From Propylenella binzhouense (GTDB lineage Bacteria > Pseudomonadota > Alphaproteobacteria > Rhizobiales > Afifellaceae): a DNA stretch of 64,000 nt. The stretch is taken from the NCBI RefSeq assembly GCF_009866965.1, contig NZ_SPKJ01000008.1, forward strand, positions 21,200 through 85,199, in the 5' to 3' direction. This document shows positions 44,341 through 52,917 of this stretch, piece by piece. The position numbers and the translations under genes were made by a program. The first letter of the stretch is position 1; every line of letters begins with the position of its first letter. The notes under the pieces are model-generated. The model was not told where the DNA came from. It was given only the letters and a program-made list of their open reading frames with translations, and ran no database searches.

Positions 44341-46326
44341 ATGATCGCCGACGCCTTCTTCGGTGCGCTCTCGCACCTCCTGAGCGTGAACTACCTTCTC
44401 TACATGCTGCTCGGCGTCTCGGTCGGCCTCATCGTCGGCATCCTGCCCGCGCTCGGCGGCATTGCGGGCATGTCGCTGCTGCTGCCCTTCATCTACGGAA
44501 TGGACGTGACCTCCGCGCTCGGCATGCTGATGGGCATGGTGGCGGTGATACCCACCTCCGACACGTTCTCGTCCGTCCTCATGGGCATTCCGGGGTCGGC
44601 CTCCGCCCAGGCGACCGTGCTCGACGGCTTTCCGATGGCCAAGCGCGGCGAAGCCGCGAGGGCCCTCAGCGCGGCATTCTCGGCCTCCTTCATCGGCGGG
44701 CTCTTCGGTGCGGCGATCCTGACGATCTTCGTCCTGATCGCCCGCCCGCTCATCCTCTCGTTCGGGGCGGCCGAGCTCTTCATGCTGGCGATCTTCGGCC
44801 TGTCCATGGTCGGCGTGCTGACCGGGGCAAGCCTGCCGAAAGGGCTCGCCGCGTGCGCCATCGGCCTCGCCTTCGGCTCGATCGGCGCGGCCCCGGCGAC
44901 CGGCGAGTACCGGATGGATTTCGGCACCCTCTACCTCTCCACCGGGCTGCCACTCTCCATCGTCGGTCTCGGCCTCTTCGCGATCCCCGAGATCATCGAC
45001 CTGCTGCGCGGCGGCGGGGCGATTTCCGGCAGCGGAAAGCTCGGCAAGGGCTGGATGCACGGCGTGCAGGACACGATCCAGAACTTCTGGCTGACGATCC
45101 GCTGCTCGGGCATCGGGGCCCTGCTCGGCGCGCTCCCGGGCCTCGGCGGCAGCGTCATCGACTGGGTGGCCTATGGCCACGTGGTCCAGACGTCGCGGGA
45201 CAAGTCGATGTTCGGGAAGGGCGACGTCCGCGGCGTGATCGCGCCGGAATCGGCCAACAACGCGAAGGACGGCGGCGCGCTGGTGCCGACGCTCCTCTTC
45301 GGCATTCCGGGCTCAGGCTCGATGGCGATCTTCATGGCGGGCATGCTTCTCCTCGGCCTGCAGCCCGGCCCCGCCATGGTCGGCCGCAATCTCGACCTGA
45401 CCTATACGATCGTCTGGTCGCTCGCGATCGCGAACGTGATCGGCACGTTCTTCTGCATCGTGCTCTCCCCGGCGATCGCGCGGCTCACCACGATCCGCTT
45501 CTCGATCGTGGCGCCGTTCATGGTGATGATCATCGCGTTTGCCGCGTTCCAGTCGAACTTCTCGCTCTACGATCTCGTCACCCTGCTCGCGCTCGGCATT
45601 CTCGGCGTGCTGATGCGCCGGTTCGGCTGGTCGCGGCCGGCATTCCTGATCGGCTTCGTGCTGGCCACGCAGAGCGAGCGCTACCTCTACCAGGCCGTCC
45701 AGTTCGACGGCTGGGGGTTCCTGACCCGCCCGATCGTGCTGATCATCATCTCCCTCATCCTCGTCAGCACCTGGTTCGCGCTCCGCAGCCGCAAGGCGGA
45801 AGGCGGCATCCTGCACACCGAAGGCGATGCGGAGGCCTCCCGTGCGGAGGTCCTCTGGCCGCAGGTCGCATTCGTCCTGTTCACCCTGGCGCTGTTCGCG
45901 TTCACGTTCTGGGAGGCGTGGAAGATCTCGTTCCTGGCCGCGGTCTTCCCGATGATCATCGCCGGCGTGGGCGGCATTTCGGCGATCCTCGTGCTGGCGT
46001 CCTATGCCGTCGCGAAGACGGACGCGGCCGCGAATTTCGATCTCGACCACAAGCCGCGCGCGGCCGGCGATCCGGGCACCGGATACTATCTCGGCTGGAT
46101 CGTCGCCTTCGTGGCGGGGGTCGCGCTCGTCGGCTTCTTCCTGGCGCTCGCGATCTTCTTCCTGGGCTTCCTGAGGGTGATCGCGAAGACTTCCTGGCTC
46201 GCGACGATCGCCCTCACCCTGTTCGGCCTCGCCATGGTACTGGTGCTCGCCGACAACCTCGAACTGGTCTTCCCCGGCGGGCTGCTTCAGAGCTACTACG
46301 ACCTGCCGTGGCCTCTCAGAGGATGA
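44341..46326 (+). CDS. Fused TctA-TctB tripartite tricarboxylate transporter permease
   Basis: The 661-residue membrane protein has the TctA part to about residue 500, with 'GVSVGLIVGILPALGGIAGMSLLLPFIYGM', 'GIPGSASAQATVLDGFPMAKRGEAARAL' and 'ALPGLGGSVIDWVAYGH'. The remaining 160 residues add four more hydrophobic segments in the order expected for the small TctB subunit. A separate tctB gene is absent, so a fusion is likely. It pairs with the TctC-type protein encoded divergently. Its stop overlaps the next ATG. Confidence 0.88.
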   Translation: MIADAFFGALSHLLSVNYLLYMLLGVSVGLIVGILPALGGIAGMSLLLPFIYGMDVTSALGMLMGMVAVIPTSDTFSSVLMGIPGSASAQATVLDGFPMAKRGEAARALSAAFSASFIGGLFGAAILTIFVLIARPLILSFGAAELFMLAIFGLSMVGVLTGASLPKGLAACAIGLAFGSIGAAPATGEYRMDFGTLYLSTGLPLSIVGLGLFAIPEIIDLLRGGGAISGSGKLGKGWMHGVQDTIQNFWLTIRCSGIGALLGALPGLGGSVIDWVAYGHVVQTSRDKSMFGKGDVRGVIAPESANNAKDGGALVPTLLFGIPGSGSMAIFMAGMLLLGLQPGPAMVGRNLDLTYTIVWSLAIANVIGTFFCIVLSPAIARLTTIRFSIVAPFMVMIIAFAAFQSNFSLYDLVTLLALGILGVLMRRFGWSRPAFLIGFVLATQSERYLYQAVQFDGWGFLTRPIVLIIISLILVSTWFALRSRKAEGGILHTEGDAEASRAEVLWPQVAFVLFTLALFAFTFWEAWKISFLAAVFPMIIAGVGGISAILVLASYAVAKTDAAANFDLDHKPRAAGDPGTGYYLGWIVAFVAGVALVGFFLALAIFFLGFLRVIAKTSWLATIALTLFGLAMVLVLADNLELVFPGGLLQSYYDLPWPLRG

Positions 46327-47444
46327 TCCGCATGACGCTGCAAACCGCCATTCCCTGCATGATCTTCCGTGGGGGTACGTCGAAGGGTCCCTACTTCCGC
46401 AGTTCCGACCTCCCGCGCGACGTCGAGACCCGCGACAAGGTCCTCCTCGCCGCGATGGGCTCGCCCGACCCGCGCCAGATCGACGGCATCGGCGGCGCCG
46501 ACACGCTGACGAGCAAGGTCGCGATCGTCGGTCCGTCGGAGCGGCCCGACGCCGACATCGACTACCTGTTCGCCCAGGTCTCGGTCGACAAGCCGATCGT
46601 CGACACCGCCCCCTCCTGCGGCAACATGCTTTCGGCGGTCGCGCCGTTCGCGATCGAGACCGGCATGGTCCGGGCGCAGGACGGCGAGACGCACGTCGTC
46701 ATCTACAACGTGAACACCCAGAGCCGCATCGAGGCGGTCATCCGCACGCCGGGCCGGATGGTCCAGTATGACGGCGAGGCGCGGATCGACGGCGTGCCCG
46801 GCACCGCCGCGCCGATCCGGCTCAACTTCATGGACATCGTCGGCTCCAAGACGGGCTCGCTGCTGCCGACCGGCAACACGATCGACGTGATCGACGGCGT
46901 CGAGACGACGCTGATCGACGTCGCAGTGCCGATGATGATGGTCAGGGCGGCCGATCTCGGGAAGACCGGCTTCGAGACGCCGGCTGAACTCGACGCGGAC
47001 CGCGCCTTCTTCGCCCGCCTCGAGGCGCTCCGCCGCGAGGCCGGCCTGCGCATGGGGCTCGGCGACGTCGCCGACATGGTGATCCCCAAGGTCGCGATCC
47101 TGGCCGCTCCGAGGGCGGGCGGGGCGATCGCCGCCCGCTACTTCGTCCCGCACAAGACCCATGCCGCGATGGCCGTGACCGGCGGCCTCTGCATTTCGAG
47201 CTGCTCTGTCCTCAAGGGCTCGGTGGCCGACGGGCTCTCCCGGGCGCCGGCAGGCGACGATCGCGAGATCCTGATCGAGCATCCGGCCGGCCTTTTCGAC
47301 GTCGCGCTCGTGACGCGCGGCGAAGGGGCCAACATGGAGGTCGTCAGCGGCGGCGCGATCCGCACGGCGCGGCGGATCATGTCGGGCGAGATCTTCGTGC
47401 CCGGGGCGATCTGGAGCAAGCAGCGGGTGGCCGAAGCGGCCTGA
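46323..47444 (+). CDS. PrpF/GalD-type tautomerase (4-oxalomesaconate tautomerase-like)
   Basis: The 373-residue protein belongs to the PrpF fold: 'PCMIFRGGTSKGPYF', 'DPRQIDGIGGADTLTSKVAIV', 'CGNMLSAVAPFAIETGM' and 'KTHAAMAVTGGLCISS'. GalD (gallate) and LigU (protocatechuate 4,5-cleavage) in this family isomerise 4-oxalomesaconate. PrpF itself isomerises methylaconitate. The LigK-type aldolase encoded next favours the oxalomesaconate role. The ATG overlaps the permease stop by 4 bases. Confidence 0.82.
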   Translation: MIRMTLQTAIPCMIFRGGTSKGPYFRSSDLPRDVETRDKVLLAAMGSPDPRQIDGIGGADTLTSKVAIVGPSERPDADIDYLFAQVSVDKPIVDTAPSCGNMLSAVAPFAIETGMVRAQDGETHVVIYNVNTQSRIEAVIRTPGRMVQYDGEARIDGVPGTAAPIRLNFMDIVGSKTGSLLPTGNTIDVIDGVETTLIDVAVPMMMVRAADLGKTGFETPAELDADRAFFARLEALRREAGLRMGLGDVADMVIPKVAILAAPRAGGAIAARYFVPHKTHAAMAVTGGLCISSCSVLKGSVADGLSRAPAGDDREILIEHPAGLFDVALVTRGEGANMEVVSGGAIRTARRIMSGEIFVPGAIWSKQRVAEAA

Positions 47445-47458
47445 GCGCCGGCGCCCCG

Positions 47459-47487
47459 GCGACGCGGCGTGTCCGGCGCCGCGTCGC
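47459..47487 (+). other. 11-bp perfect hairpin between prpF-like and ligK-like genes
   Basis: GCGACGCGGCG / CGCCGCGTCGC pair with a 7-base loop. There is no U tract, so it may be a processing or stabilising element, or a weak attenuator inside the operon. Confidence 0.6.
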
Positions 47488-47543
47488 GGAAGACAGTCCG
47501 CGGCCGCTCGGCCGCATGCCATGATCGAGAAGGTTGACCTGCC

Positions 47544-48269
47544 ATGATGGGCGTCGTCGTCCGCAATATCGAACGCGCAAACCCGGATACGATCACAGCG
47601 CTCGGCGAGCTCGGGACGGCGACGGTCCACGAGGCGCTCGGCCGGATCGGCCTCATGCGGCCCCGCATGCGCCCCGTCTATCCGGGAGCCCGGGCGGCGG
47701 GAAGCGCGGTCACCGCGCTCTGCGCGGCCGGCGACAACTGGATGATCCATGTCGCGGTCGAACAGGTGCGCGAGGGCGACATGCTGGTCGTCTCGACGCT
47801 CTCGCCCTCTTCGGACGGCCTCTTCGGCGAGCTTCTCGCCACGTCCCTGCGCGCGCGCGGCTGCCGCGGCGTGGTGCTCGATTGCGGGGCCCGCGACGTC
47901 CGGGAACTCGCCGAAATGCAGTTTCCGGTCTGGTCGACCGCGGTTTCCGCCCAGGGCACCGTGAAGGAGACGGTCGGCTCGGTGAACATTCCGATCACGT
48001 GCGCCGAAGCGGCCGTCCAGCCGGGCGACGTGATCGTGGCCGACGACGACGGCGTGGTCGTGGTGCCGAGGAAGCGCGCGGAAGAGGTGCTCGCGGCGGC
48101 ACGCGCGCGCCTCGACAAGGAGGCGAAGACGCGCCAGCGCCTGGCCGCCGGCGAGCTCGGGCTCGACATCTACGGCATGCGCGAGCGGCTCGGCGAAAAG
48201 GGCCTGCGCTATGTCGACGGGCCGATCGACTGGTCGGCCGGGATCGGCGCGCTTGCCGGGACGAAATAG
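47544..48269 (+). CDS. 4-carboxy-4-hydroxy-2-oxoadipate aldolase/oxaloacetate decarboxylase (LigK/GalC type)
   Basis: The 241-residue RraA-fold protein has '[13 protein letters not shown]', 'GDMLVVST', '[22 protein letters not shown]' (the conserved Arg and Asp that bind pyruvate and metal) and '[15 protein letters not shown]'-like end. It cleaves carboxy-hydroxy-oxoadipate to pyruvate and oxaloacetate, the last step of protocatechuate 4,5-cleavage and gallate degradation. Two adjacent ATGs open the gene. Confidence 0.88.
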   Translation: MMGVVVRNIERANPDTITALGELGTATVHEALGRIGLMRPRMRPVYPGARAAGSAVTALCAAGDNWMIHVAVEQVREGDMLVVSTLSPSSDGLFGELLATSLRARGCRGVVLDCGARDVRELAEMQFPVWSTAVSAQGTVKETVGSVNIPITCAEAAVQPGDVIVADDDGVVVVPRKRAEEVLAAARARLDKEAKTRQRLAAGELGLDIYGMRERLGEKGLRYVDGPIDWSAGIGALAGTK

Positions 48270-48290
48270 CGGCCGGGACCGGAGCGGATC

Positions 48291-49241
48291 ATGGCCGGAA
48301 CCGAACCCTGCTTCGACGTCGCCCATCTCGGCCATGTCGAGCTCTTCACGGACAAGCCCGAGGCGAGCCTCGCCTTCTTCGTGAACGTGCTCGGGCTGAC
48401 CGAGAGCGGCCGGGACGGAGGCTCGGTCTATCTGCGCGGCTTCGACGACTACGAATTCCACACGCTGAAGCTCACAAGCGCCGGGCGGACCGGCGTCGGC
48501 CATGTCGGCTATCGCTGTGCCAGTCCGCAGGCGCTCGAGCGCCGCGTCAAGGCGATCGAGGCGCTTGGCTGCGGGATCGGCTGGACCGAAGGCGATCTCG
48601 GCCACGGCCCCGCCTACCGGTTCCGCGATCCGGACGACCACGTCTTCGAGGTCTATTACGAGACGAAGCGCTATGTCGCGCCGGAGGCGGAGAAGCCCGC
48701 CCTCAAGAACATCGCGCAGCGTTATCACGGCCGCGGCGTCTGCGTGCGCCGGCTCGACCACGTGAACATGCTGGCGGCGCGGGTGGAACCTGTCCGGGAC
48801 TTTCTGCCGGCAGCGCTCGGCTCGCGCGTGACCGAGCAGATCGTCCTCGACGACGGCACGCTCGCCGGATGCTGGTTCACGGTCAACAACAAGAGCTACG
48901 ACATCGCCTATACCGTCGACCACACCGGGCGGCACGGGCGCTTCCATCACGTGACCTATGCCGTCGACCAGCGCGAGGACGTGCTGAGGGCGGCGGACAT
49001 CTTCCTGGAGAACGGCATCCACATCGAGACGGGGCCGCACAAGCACGCCATCCAGGGCACGTTCTTCCTCTACGTCTACGAGCCGGCCGGCAACCGGGTG
49101 GAGGTCGCCAATGCGGGGGCCCGGCTCGTCCTCGCGCCGGACTGGGAACCGGTGACCTGGACCGAGACGGACCGGAAGAAGGGCCAGGCCTGGGGGCTCA
49201 GGACGATCGAATCGTTCCATACCCACGGCACGCCCGTATAG
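48291..49241 (+). CDS. Type I extradiol dioxygenase (VOC, catechol 2,3-dioxygenase-like)
   Basis: The 316-residue protein has two VOC modules in each half. Iron ligands are visible as His157 ('RLDHVNML'), His220 ('RFHHVTY') and Glu271 ('GNRVEVA'), matching H153/H214/E265 of catechol 2,3-dioxygenase. 'PAYRFRDPDDHVFEVYYET' is the related inactive-half sequence. It probably opens a catecholic ring. Classical protocatechuate and gallate 4,5-pathways use unrelated LigAB-type enzymes, so this pairing is unusual. Confidence 0.87.
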   Translation: MAGTEPCFDVAHLGHVELFTDKPEASLAFFVNVLGLTESGRDGGSVYLRGFDDYEFHTLKLTSAGRTGVGHVGYRCASPQALERRVKAIEALGCGIGWTEGDLGHGPAYRFRDPDDHVFEVYYETKRYVAPEAEKPALKNIAQRYHGRGVCVRRLDHVNMLAARVEPVRDFLPAALGSRVTEQIVLDDGTLAGCWFTVNNKSYDIAYTVDHTGRHGRFHHVTYAVDQREDVLRAADIFLENGIHIETGPHKHAIQGTFFLYVYEPAGNRVEVANAGARLVLAPDWEPVTWTETDRKKGQAWGLRTIESFHTHGTPV

Positions 49242-49423
49242 ACGGCAGGATCGGCCGCCGTCGCTGCGCGATTGGCAGATGATCGGCCACCGACGCTCTG
49301 CCATAATCGGGTCGCGAGGCCGAATGCCTGTCTCGCGGCGATGCGCGCTTGCGCGCCGGGAAAAGGACCGCCGGGCGGACACACCGCAATCAACATGAGC
49401 CGGCGGCGAATGGAGGAAATGGA

Positions 49424-50494
49424 ATGGCGGAGAAATACCAGGTCCTGATCTTCGGAGCGTCCTACGGCTCGCTTCTCGCCACGAAGCTCCTGCTTGCCGG
49501 GCACGACGTGAAGCTCGCCTGCCTGCCGTCGGAGGCCGAGATCATCAACGCCGAAGGCACGCGCGTGCGCATGCCGGTCAAGGGGCGCGACGGCCTCGTG
49601 GAGATCGACTCCCGGGCCCTGCCGGGGCGGCTTTCCGCGGATGCGCCGGCGGCGATCGACCCGGGCGGCTACGACCTGGTTGCGCTTGCGATGCAGGAAC
49701 CGCAATACCGGGCGGCAGGCGTCCGCGAGCTCCTCGACGAGGTCGCGACCAAGAAGGTGCCCTGCATGTCGATCATGAACATGCCGCCGCTGCCTTACCT
49801 GAAGCGGATCCCGGAGCTGTCGACCGAGGCGCTCACCGACTGCTACACGGATGCCGCCGTCTGGCGCAGTTTCGACCCGGCGCTGATGACGCTCTGCAGC
49901 CCGGATCCGCAGGCTTTCCGTCCGCCGGAGGAGAAGGCGAACGTGCTGCAGGTGACGCTGCCGACGAACTTCAAGGCGGCGCGATTCGCCGATGCCGGCC
50001 ATACCGCGATGCTGCGCCGGATGCAGGCCGACATCGAGGCGGTCCGCTTCGACGTCGGCGGCGAGGGTATCGAGCTTCCGGTCAAGCTCAAGGTGCACGA
50101 TTCCATCTTCGTCCCGCTCGCCAAGTGGGCGATGCTCCTGACGGGCAACTACCGGTGCGTCACGCGGTCGGGCCCCCGCTCCATCAAGGAAGCCGTCCAT
50201 GACGACCTCGCGGCGTCGCGGGCCGTCTACGACTGGGTCCGCGAAGTCTGTGTCGCGCTCGGCGCCGACCCGGACGACCTCGTCCCGTTCGAGAAATATG
50301 CGGCCGCGGCGAACGGGCTGGTGAGGCCCTCCTCCGCAGCGCGGGCGCTCTATGCCGGTGCGCCGAACATCGAACGCGTCGACCGCCTGGTCCAGAAGAT
50401 CGCCGCGCAGAAGAGCATGCGGAATCCGGTGGTGGACGAGACCGTGGCGCTCGTCGACGCTCAGCTGGAGCTCAATCGCAAGGCCGCAGCCTGA
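49424..50494 (+). CDS. Ketopantoate-reductase-like NAD(P)-binding protein
   Basis: The 356-residue protein starts 'EKYQVLIFGASYGSLLATKLLLAGHDVKLACL', a Rossmann beta-alpha-beta in which the glycine motif is GASYGS rather than GxGxxG. The C-terminal helical part ('KLKVHDSIFVPLAKWAMLLTGNYRCV') looks like the dimerising domain of PanE-type enzymes. A GGAGG site supports the ATG at 49424. It is the last gene of the catabolic operon; the substrate is unknown and is unlikely to be ketopantoate. Confidence 0.75.
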   Translation: MAEKYQVLIFGASYGSLLATKLLLAGHDVKLACLPSEAEIINAEGTRVRMPVKGRDGLVEIDSRALPGRLSADAPAAIDPGGYDLVALAMQEPQYRAAGVRELLDEVATKKVPCMSIMNMPPLPYLKRIPELSTEALTDCYTDAAVWRSFDPALMTLCSPDPQAFRPPEEKANVLQVTLPTNFKAARFADAGHTAMLRRMQADIEAVRFDVGGEGIELPVKLKVHDSIFVPLAKWAMLLTGNYRCVTRSGPRSIKEAVHDDLAASRAVYDWVREVCVALGADPDDLVPFEKYAAAANGLVRPSSAARALYAGAPNIERVDRLVQKIAAQKSMRNPVVDETVALVDAQLELNRKAAA

Positions 50495-51173
50495 CATCCG
50501 TCCCCGGACGTTCCGAGCGGGCGAGCGGCCGCGAATCCTCGCGGCCGCCTCGCTGACGCCGACGACAGCGGCGACGGGAGCGCTTCTGCCGATTCGCCGC
50601 CGCTGCGGCCGTGCGGCATGCGCCGCCCCGGTTTCCGTGCGCTACCGCGCAAGTGCAGACAATCCAGACGTGCATCCGCATTTCTGCGGCCGAATATTGA
50701 AATGCACCGTACTGAGACTGTCGGATCAAGTCGTTCATTTCCGGTGTCAGCATAGGGATCCCGGCGACGGCGGGCTGACCGGTATGCCCGTCCCGGTGCC
50801 CCGCGATGCCCTTGAACGGGATGCTGCGTGTTCTTGGCTCTTGCGGGCATGGCTCCTGCCGAAAACTCCGGAACACGGCGACCCGCCGCCGCGTGACCTT
50901 GGCGGCACAGCTGAACTCCGCGAATGCTGGCGGGCGCCGCCGCGGTTTCAACAGGGGTCCCTGTCCAGTCCGCGCGCACGCGCCCGCAACCCTCGAATTC
51001 GTCATAGTTAAATCAATCTCAGATTGGCACAACATCGGCGCGCGAGTATCTCCGATCACCGGGACACCGCAAAGCTGCTTGACATCATGCAAATTGCACC
51101 CGGATTGATCTTGAAACACATTCGCTATCGGCATATGTCCTTTCAATTCCCTCCCCAAGAAGGATCTTGCAAA
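50495..51173. other. 679-bp gene-free region before mucR
   Basis: I see no convincing coding region here. The last 170 bp before mucR are A/T-richer and contain a possible promoter, TTGACA at 51079-51084 with a weak GATTGA 18 bp later. A/T-rich stretches at about 51000-51030 could be MucR sites, since MucR proteins bind A/T-rich DNA with TA steps and often control their own gene. A small RNA or long leader is possible but unsupported. Confidence 0.5.
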
Positions 51174-51617
51174 ATGGAAGAAGCTGCCGAGAGTTCACGC
51201 TACGTAGAACTGGCTGCAGAGATCGTGGCGGCGTTCGTCAGCCACAACTCGATCGCGCCCGCTGACCTGCCCAAACTGATCGGCGACGTCGCGAATGCGC
51301 TGCAGGAATCGGCAAGTCCGACGGCAAAGCCGGAGCCGGAGCCGCTGGTGCCGGCAGTGCCGGTGAAGAAGTCGATCAACCCGGACTTTCTTGTCTGTCT
51401 CGAAGACGGCATGAAGTTCAAATCGCTGAAGCGGCACCTGCGGACGCACCACAATCTGTCGCCCGACGAGTACCGCCAGAAGTGGAATCTCCCGGCAGAC
51501 TATCCGATGGTGGCGCCGAACTACGCCCAGGCGCGCTCGGATCTTGCCAAGAGCATGGGCCTCGGCCAGAAGCGCCCGGCGGCGAAGCAGCGGCGCGCCC
51601 GTTCCAAGGCGGCCTGA
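51174..51617 (+). CDS. mucR: MucR/Ros-family zinc-finger transcriptional regulator
   Basis: The 147-residue protein has 'RYVELAAEIVAAFVSHNSIAPADLPKLIGDVANAL' in the N-terminal oligomerisation region. The C-terminal finger is 'CLEDGMKFKSLKRHLRTHHNLSPDEYRQKWNLP'. Cys75, Asp78, His88 and His92 or His93 are the likely zinc ligands, with Asp in place of the second Cys as in several rhizobial Ros homologs. MucR proteins silence A/T-rich DNA and control motility and surface polysaccharides. The ATG at 51174 follows AAGGA; the frame is open further upstream without support. Confidence 0.92.
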   Translation: MEEAAESSRYVELAAEIVAAFVSHNSIAPADLPKLIGDVANALQESASPTAKPEPEPLVPAVPVKKSINPDFLVCLEDGMKFKSLKRHLRTHHNLSPDEYRQKWNLPADYPMVAPNYAQARSDLAKSMGLGQKRPAAKQRRARSKAA

Positions 51618-51636
51618 AGCCGGCATCCGGTCCGGT

Positions 51637-51675
51637 GCGGCAGCCCCTGCCAAGGCGGGGGCTGCCGCTTTCATT
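51637..51675 (+). terminator. Rho-independent terminator of mucR
   Basis: GCGGCAGCCCC (51637-51647) pairs perfectly with GGGGCTGCCGC (51658-51668). The inner TGCC/GGCG bases extend the stem to a CAAG-type loop. TTTCATT follows directly. Confidence 0.85.
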
Positions 51676-51738
51676 CCTGGCCCGTTCCGGGCCGATCGTC
51701 TCGATGGAACGCCCCCGGCGCGGCGTCGGGATTTCCGG

Positions 51739-52842
51739 TCAGCTTGCGCGGCGGCGCTCGATCTCCACGCCGATCCCCCCGGGACCGAGGTCGAGCTTCT
51801 CGACCCGCACCGTGATCTTCATCGCCCGGCGGTCGGACAGCAGCCGGGCCGCGATCTCTTCCGCCAGCTCCTCCGCGAGCTCCACGTGCCCCTCCGCGAC
51901 GATTGTCCGGATCGTGTCGACGATCACGTCGTAGGACATGATGCCGGCGAGCCCCTCCGCTTCCGTCTCGCGGGGCGCGAGGTCGATCGACACGTCGAAG
52001 CGGACCCGCTGCGGCGCGTCCCGCTCGCGCCGGTAGACGCCGATCCGGACCGGCAAGATCAGATCACGGACGAAGATGCGGTCTGCCACGGCTTCGATGC
52101 CGGCGCGCCGTCCCGGTCCCGGCGCGGCTCGGATGCCGGCTTCCCCGCCAGGCCCGCTCCGTCGGGGCGCCGCCGCCGGAATCAGCCGCCGGACCTCTGC
52201 CGCCGCCGCCGGGTCGATTGGCGCCCTGCGGTCGGCGTTCGGACAGAGCGCGGCGCGAAAGCCGAGGAAGTCGGCCTCGAGCGGCAGGAGGCGGGGGATG
52301 TCGGCAGGTTCGAGATTGCCGGCGAGCCCGACCATCAGGCCGCGCCCCTTCGCCGCCTCCACGAAGGCGGCGATCCGCGGAATGCCGAGCTCCAGCACCC
52401 GCCCTCTGGTCTTGTCGGCGACGTCGAGCATGACGCCCCGGAAGCCCGCCTCCGCCAAGAGCGGCAGCGGATCGCCGCCGGGCATGCGGTCGGCGAAGAG
52501 AACCGCGACGAAGGCGAGGCCCGGATGGCGGCCGGCGACCGCGCCGACGAGCGGCATCGGCGCCGAGGCCGAGGCGAAGCCGACGCGGATGATCTCGATT
52601 GCGAGGCCGGAGCACCGGTCGGCCGCCGCCGCGATCGCACCCGGGTCGCTCCCGATCTCGCCGACGGCGGCACTGAGACGCGCGCGCCCGCGGGCGGCGG
52701 CGGCGACGGCCGCCGTCACGTCGGGCGGAAGCGGCGAGACTGCACCGCCGGCCGGGTTCTCCGCGTCGACGATATCCGTTCCGATCGAGATCGCGATCTC
52801 CGCCTCGCGGGCATCGGCGACGCTGGCGAGCATCAGGGTCAT
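51739..52842 (-). CDS. MfnB-like (DUF556) protein fused to dihydroneopterin aldolase (FolB)
   Basis: Residues 1 to about 230 form a TIM-barrel similar to (5-formylfuran-3-yl)methyl phosphate synthase of methanofuran synthesis: 'MLASVADAREAEIAISIGTDIVDAENP', 'FVAVLFAD', 'GVMLDVADKTRGRVLE'. Residues 250-367 form a FolB domain: 'DRIFVRDLILPVRIGVYRRERDAPQRVRFDVSIDLA', 'MSYDVIVDTIRTIVAEGHVELAEELAEEIAARLL'. The fusion would link furan and pterin cofactor synthesis. At positions of archaeal MfnB Lys27 and Lys85 this protein has Glu28 and Arg86, while Asp140 and Lys144 are kept. ATGs at 52842 and 52833 are both possible. Confidence 0.8.
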   Translation of the reverse strand: MTLMLASVADAREAEIAISIGTDIVDAENPAGGAVSPLPPDVTAAVAAAARGRARLSAAVGEIGSDPGAIAAAADRCSGLAIEIIRVGFASASAPMPLVGAVAGRHPGLAFVAVLFADRMPGGDPLPLLAEAGFRGVMLDVADKTRGRVLELGIPRIAAFVEAAKGRGLMVGLAGNLEPADIPRLLPLEADFLGFRAALCPNADRRAPIDPAAAAEVRRLIPAAAPRRSGPGGEAGIRAAPGPGRRAGIEAVADRIFVRDLILPVRIGVYRRERDAPQRVRFDVSIDLAPRETEAEGLAGIMSYDVIVDTIRTIVAEGHVELAEELAEEIAARLLSDRRAMKITVRVEKLDLGPGGIGVEIERRRAS

Positions 52843-52917
52843 CCGCCTCTCCCTCCCCTTTGACGGAGCCTCGCGGGTCCCCGGCGCGCCGGCGCCGCTC
52901 CGACCGGCGCGCTTCCC

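Noticed and set aside
46323..47444. PrpF role in the 2-methylcitrate cycle
   Set aside because: No prpB, prpC or acnD is nearby, and the adjacent LigK/GalC-type aldolase points to an oxalomesaconate-type substrate instead.
46296..49382. A 1028-residue open frame on the minus strand
   Set aside because: It lies opposite four well-supported plus-strand genes and has the Arg/Ala/His-rich composition of a GC-rich shadow frame.
51739..51757. CAGCTTGCGCGGCGGC as another flagellar motif copy
   Set aside because: It lies inside the 3' end of the folB fusion gene, lacks the CTGG end and is far from any flagellar gene. It shows that the CTTGCGCGG core alone occurs by chance.
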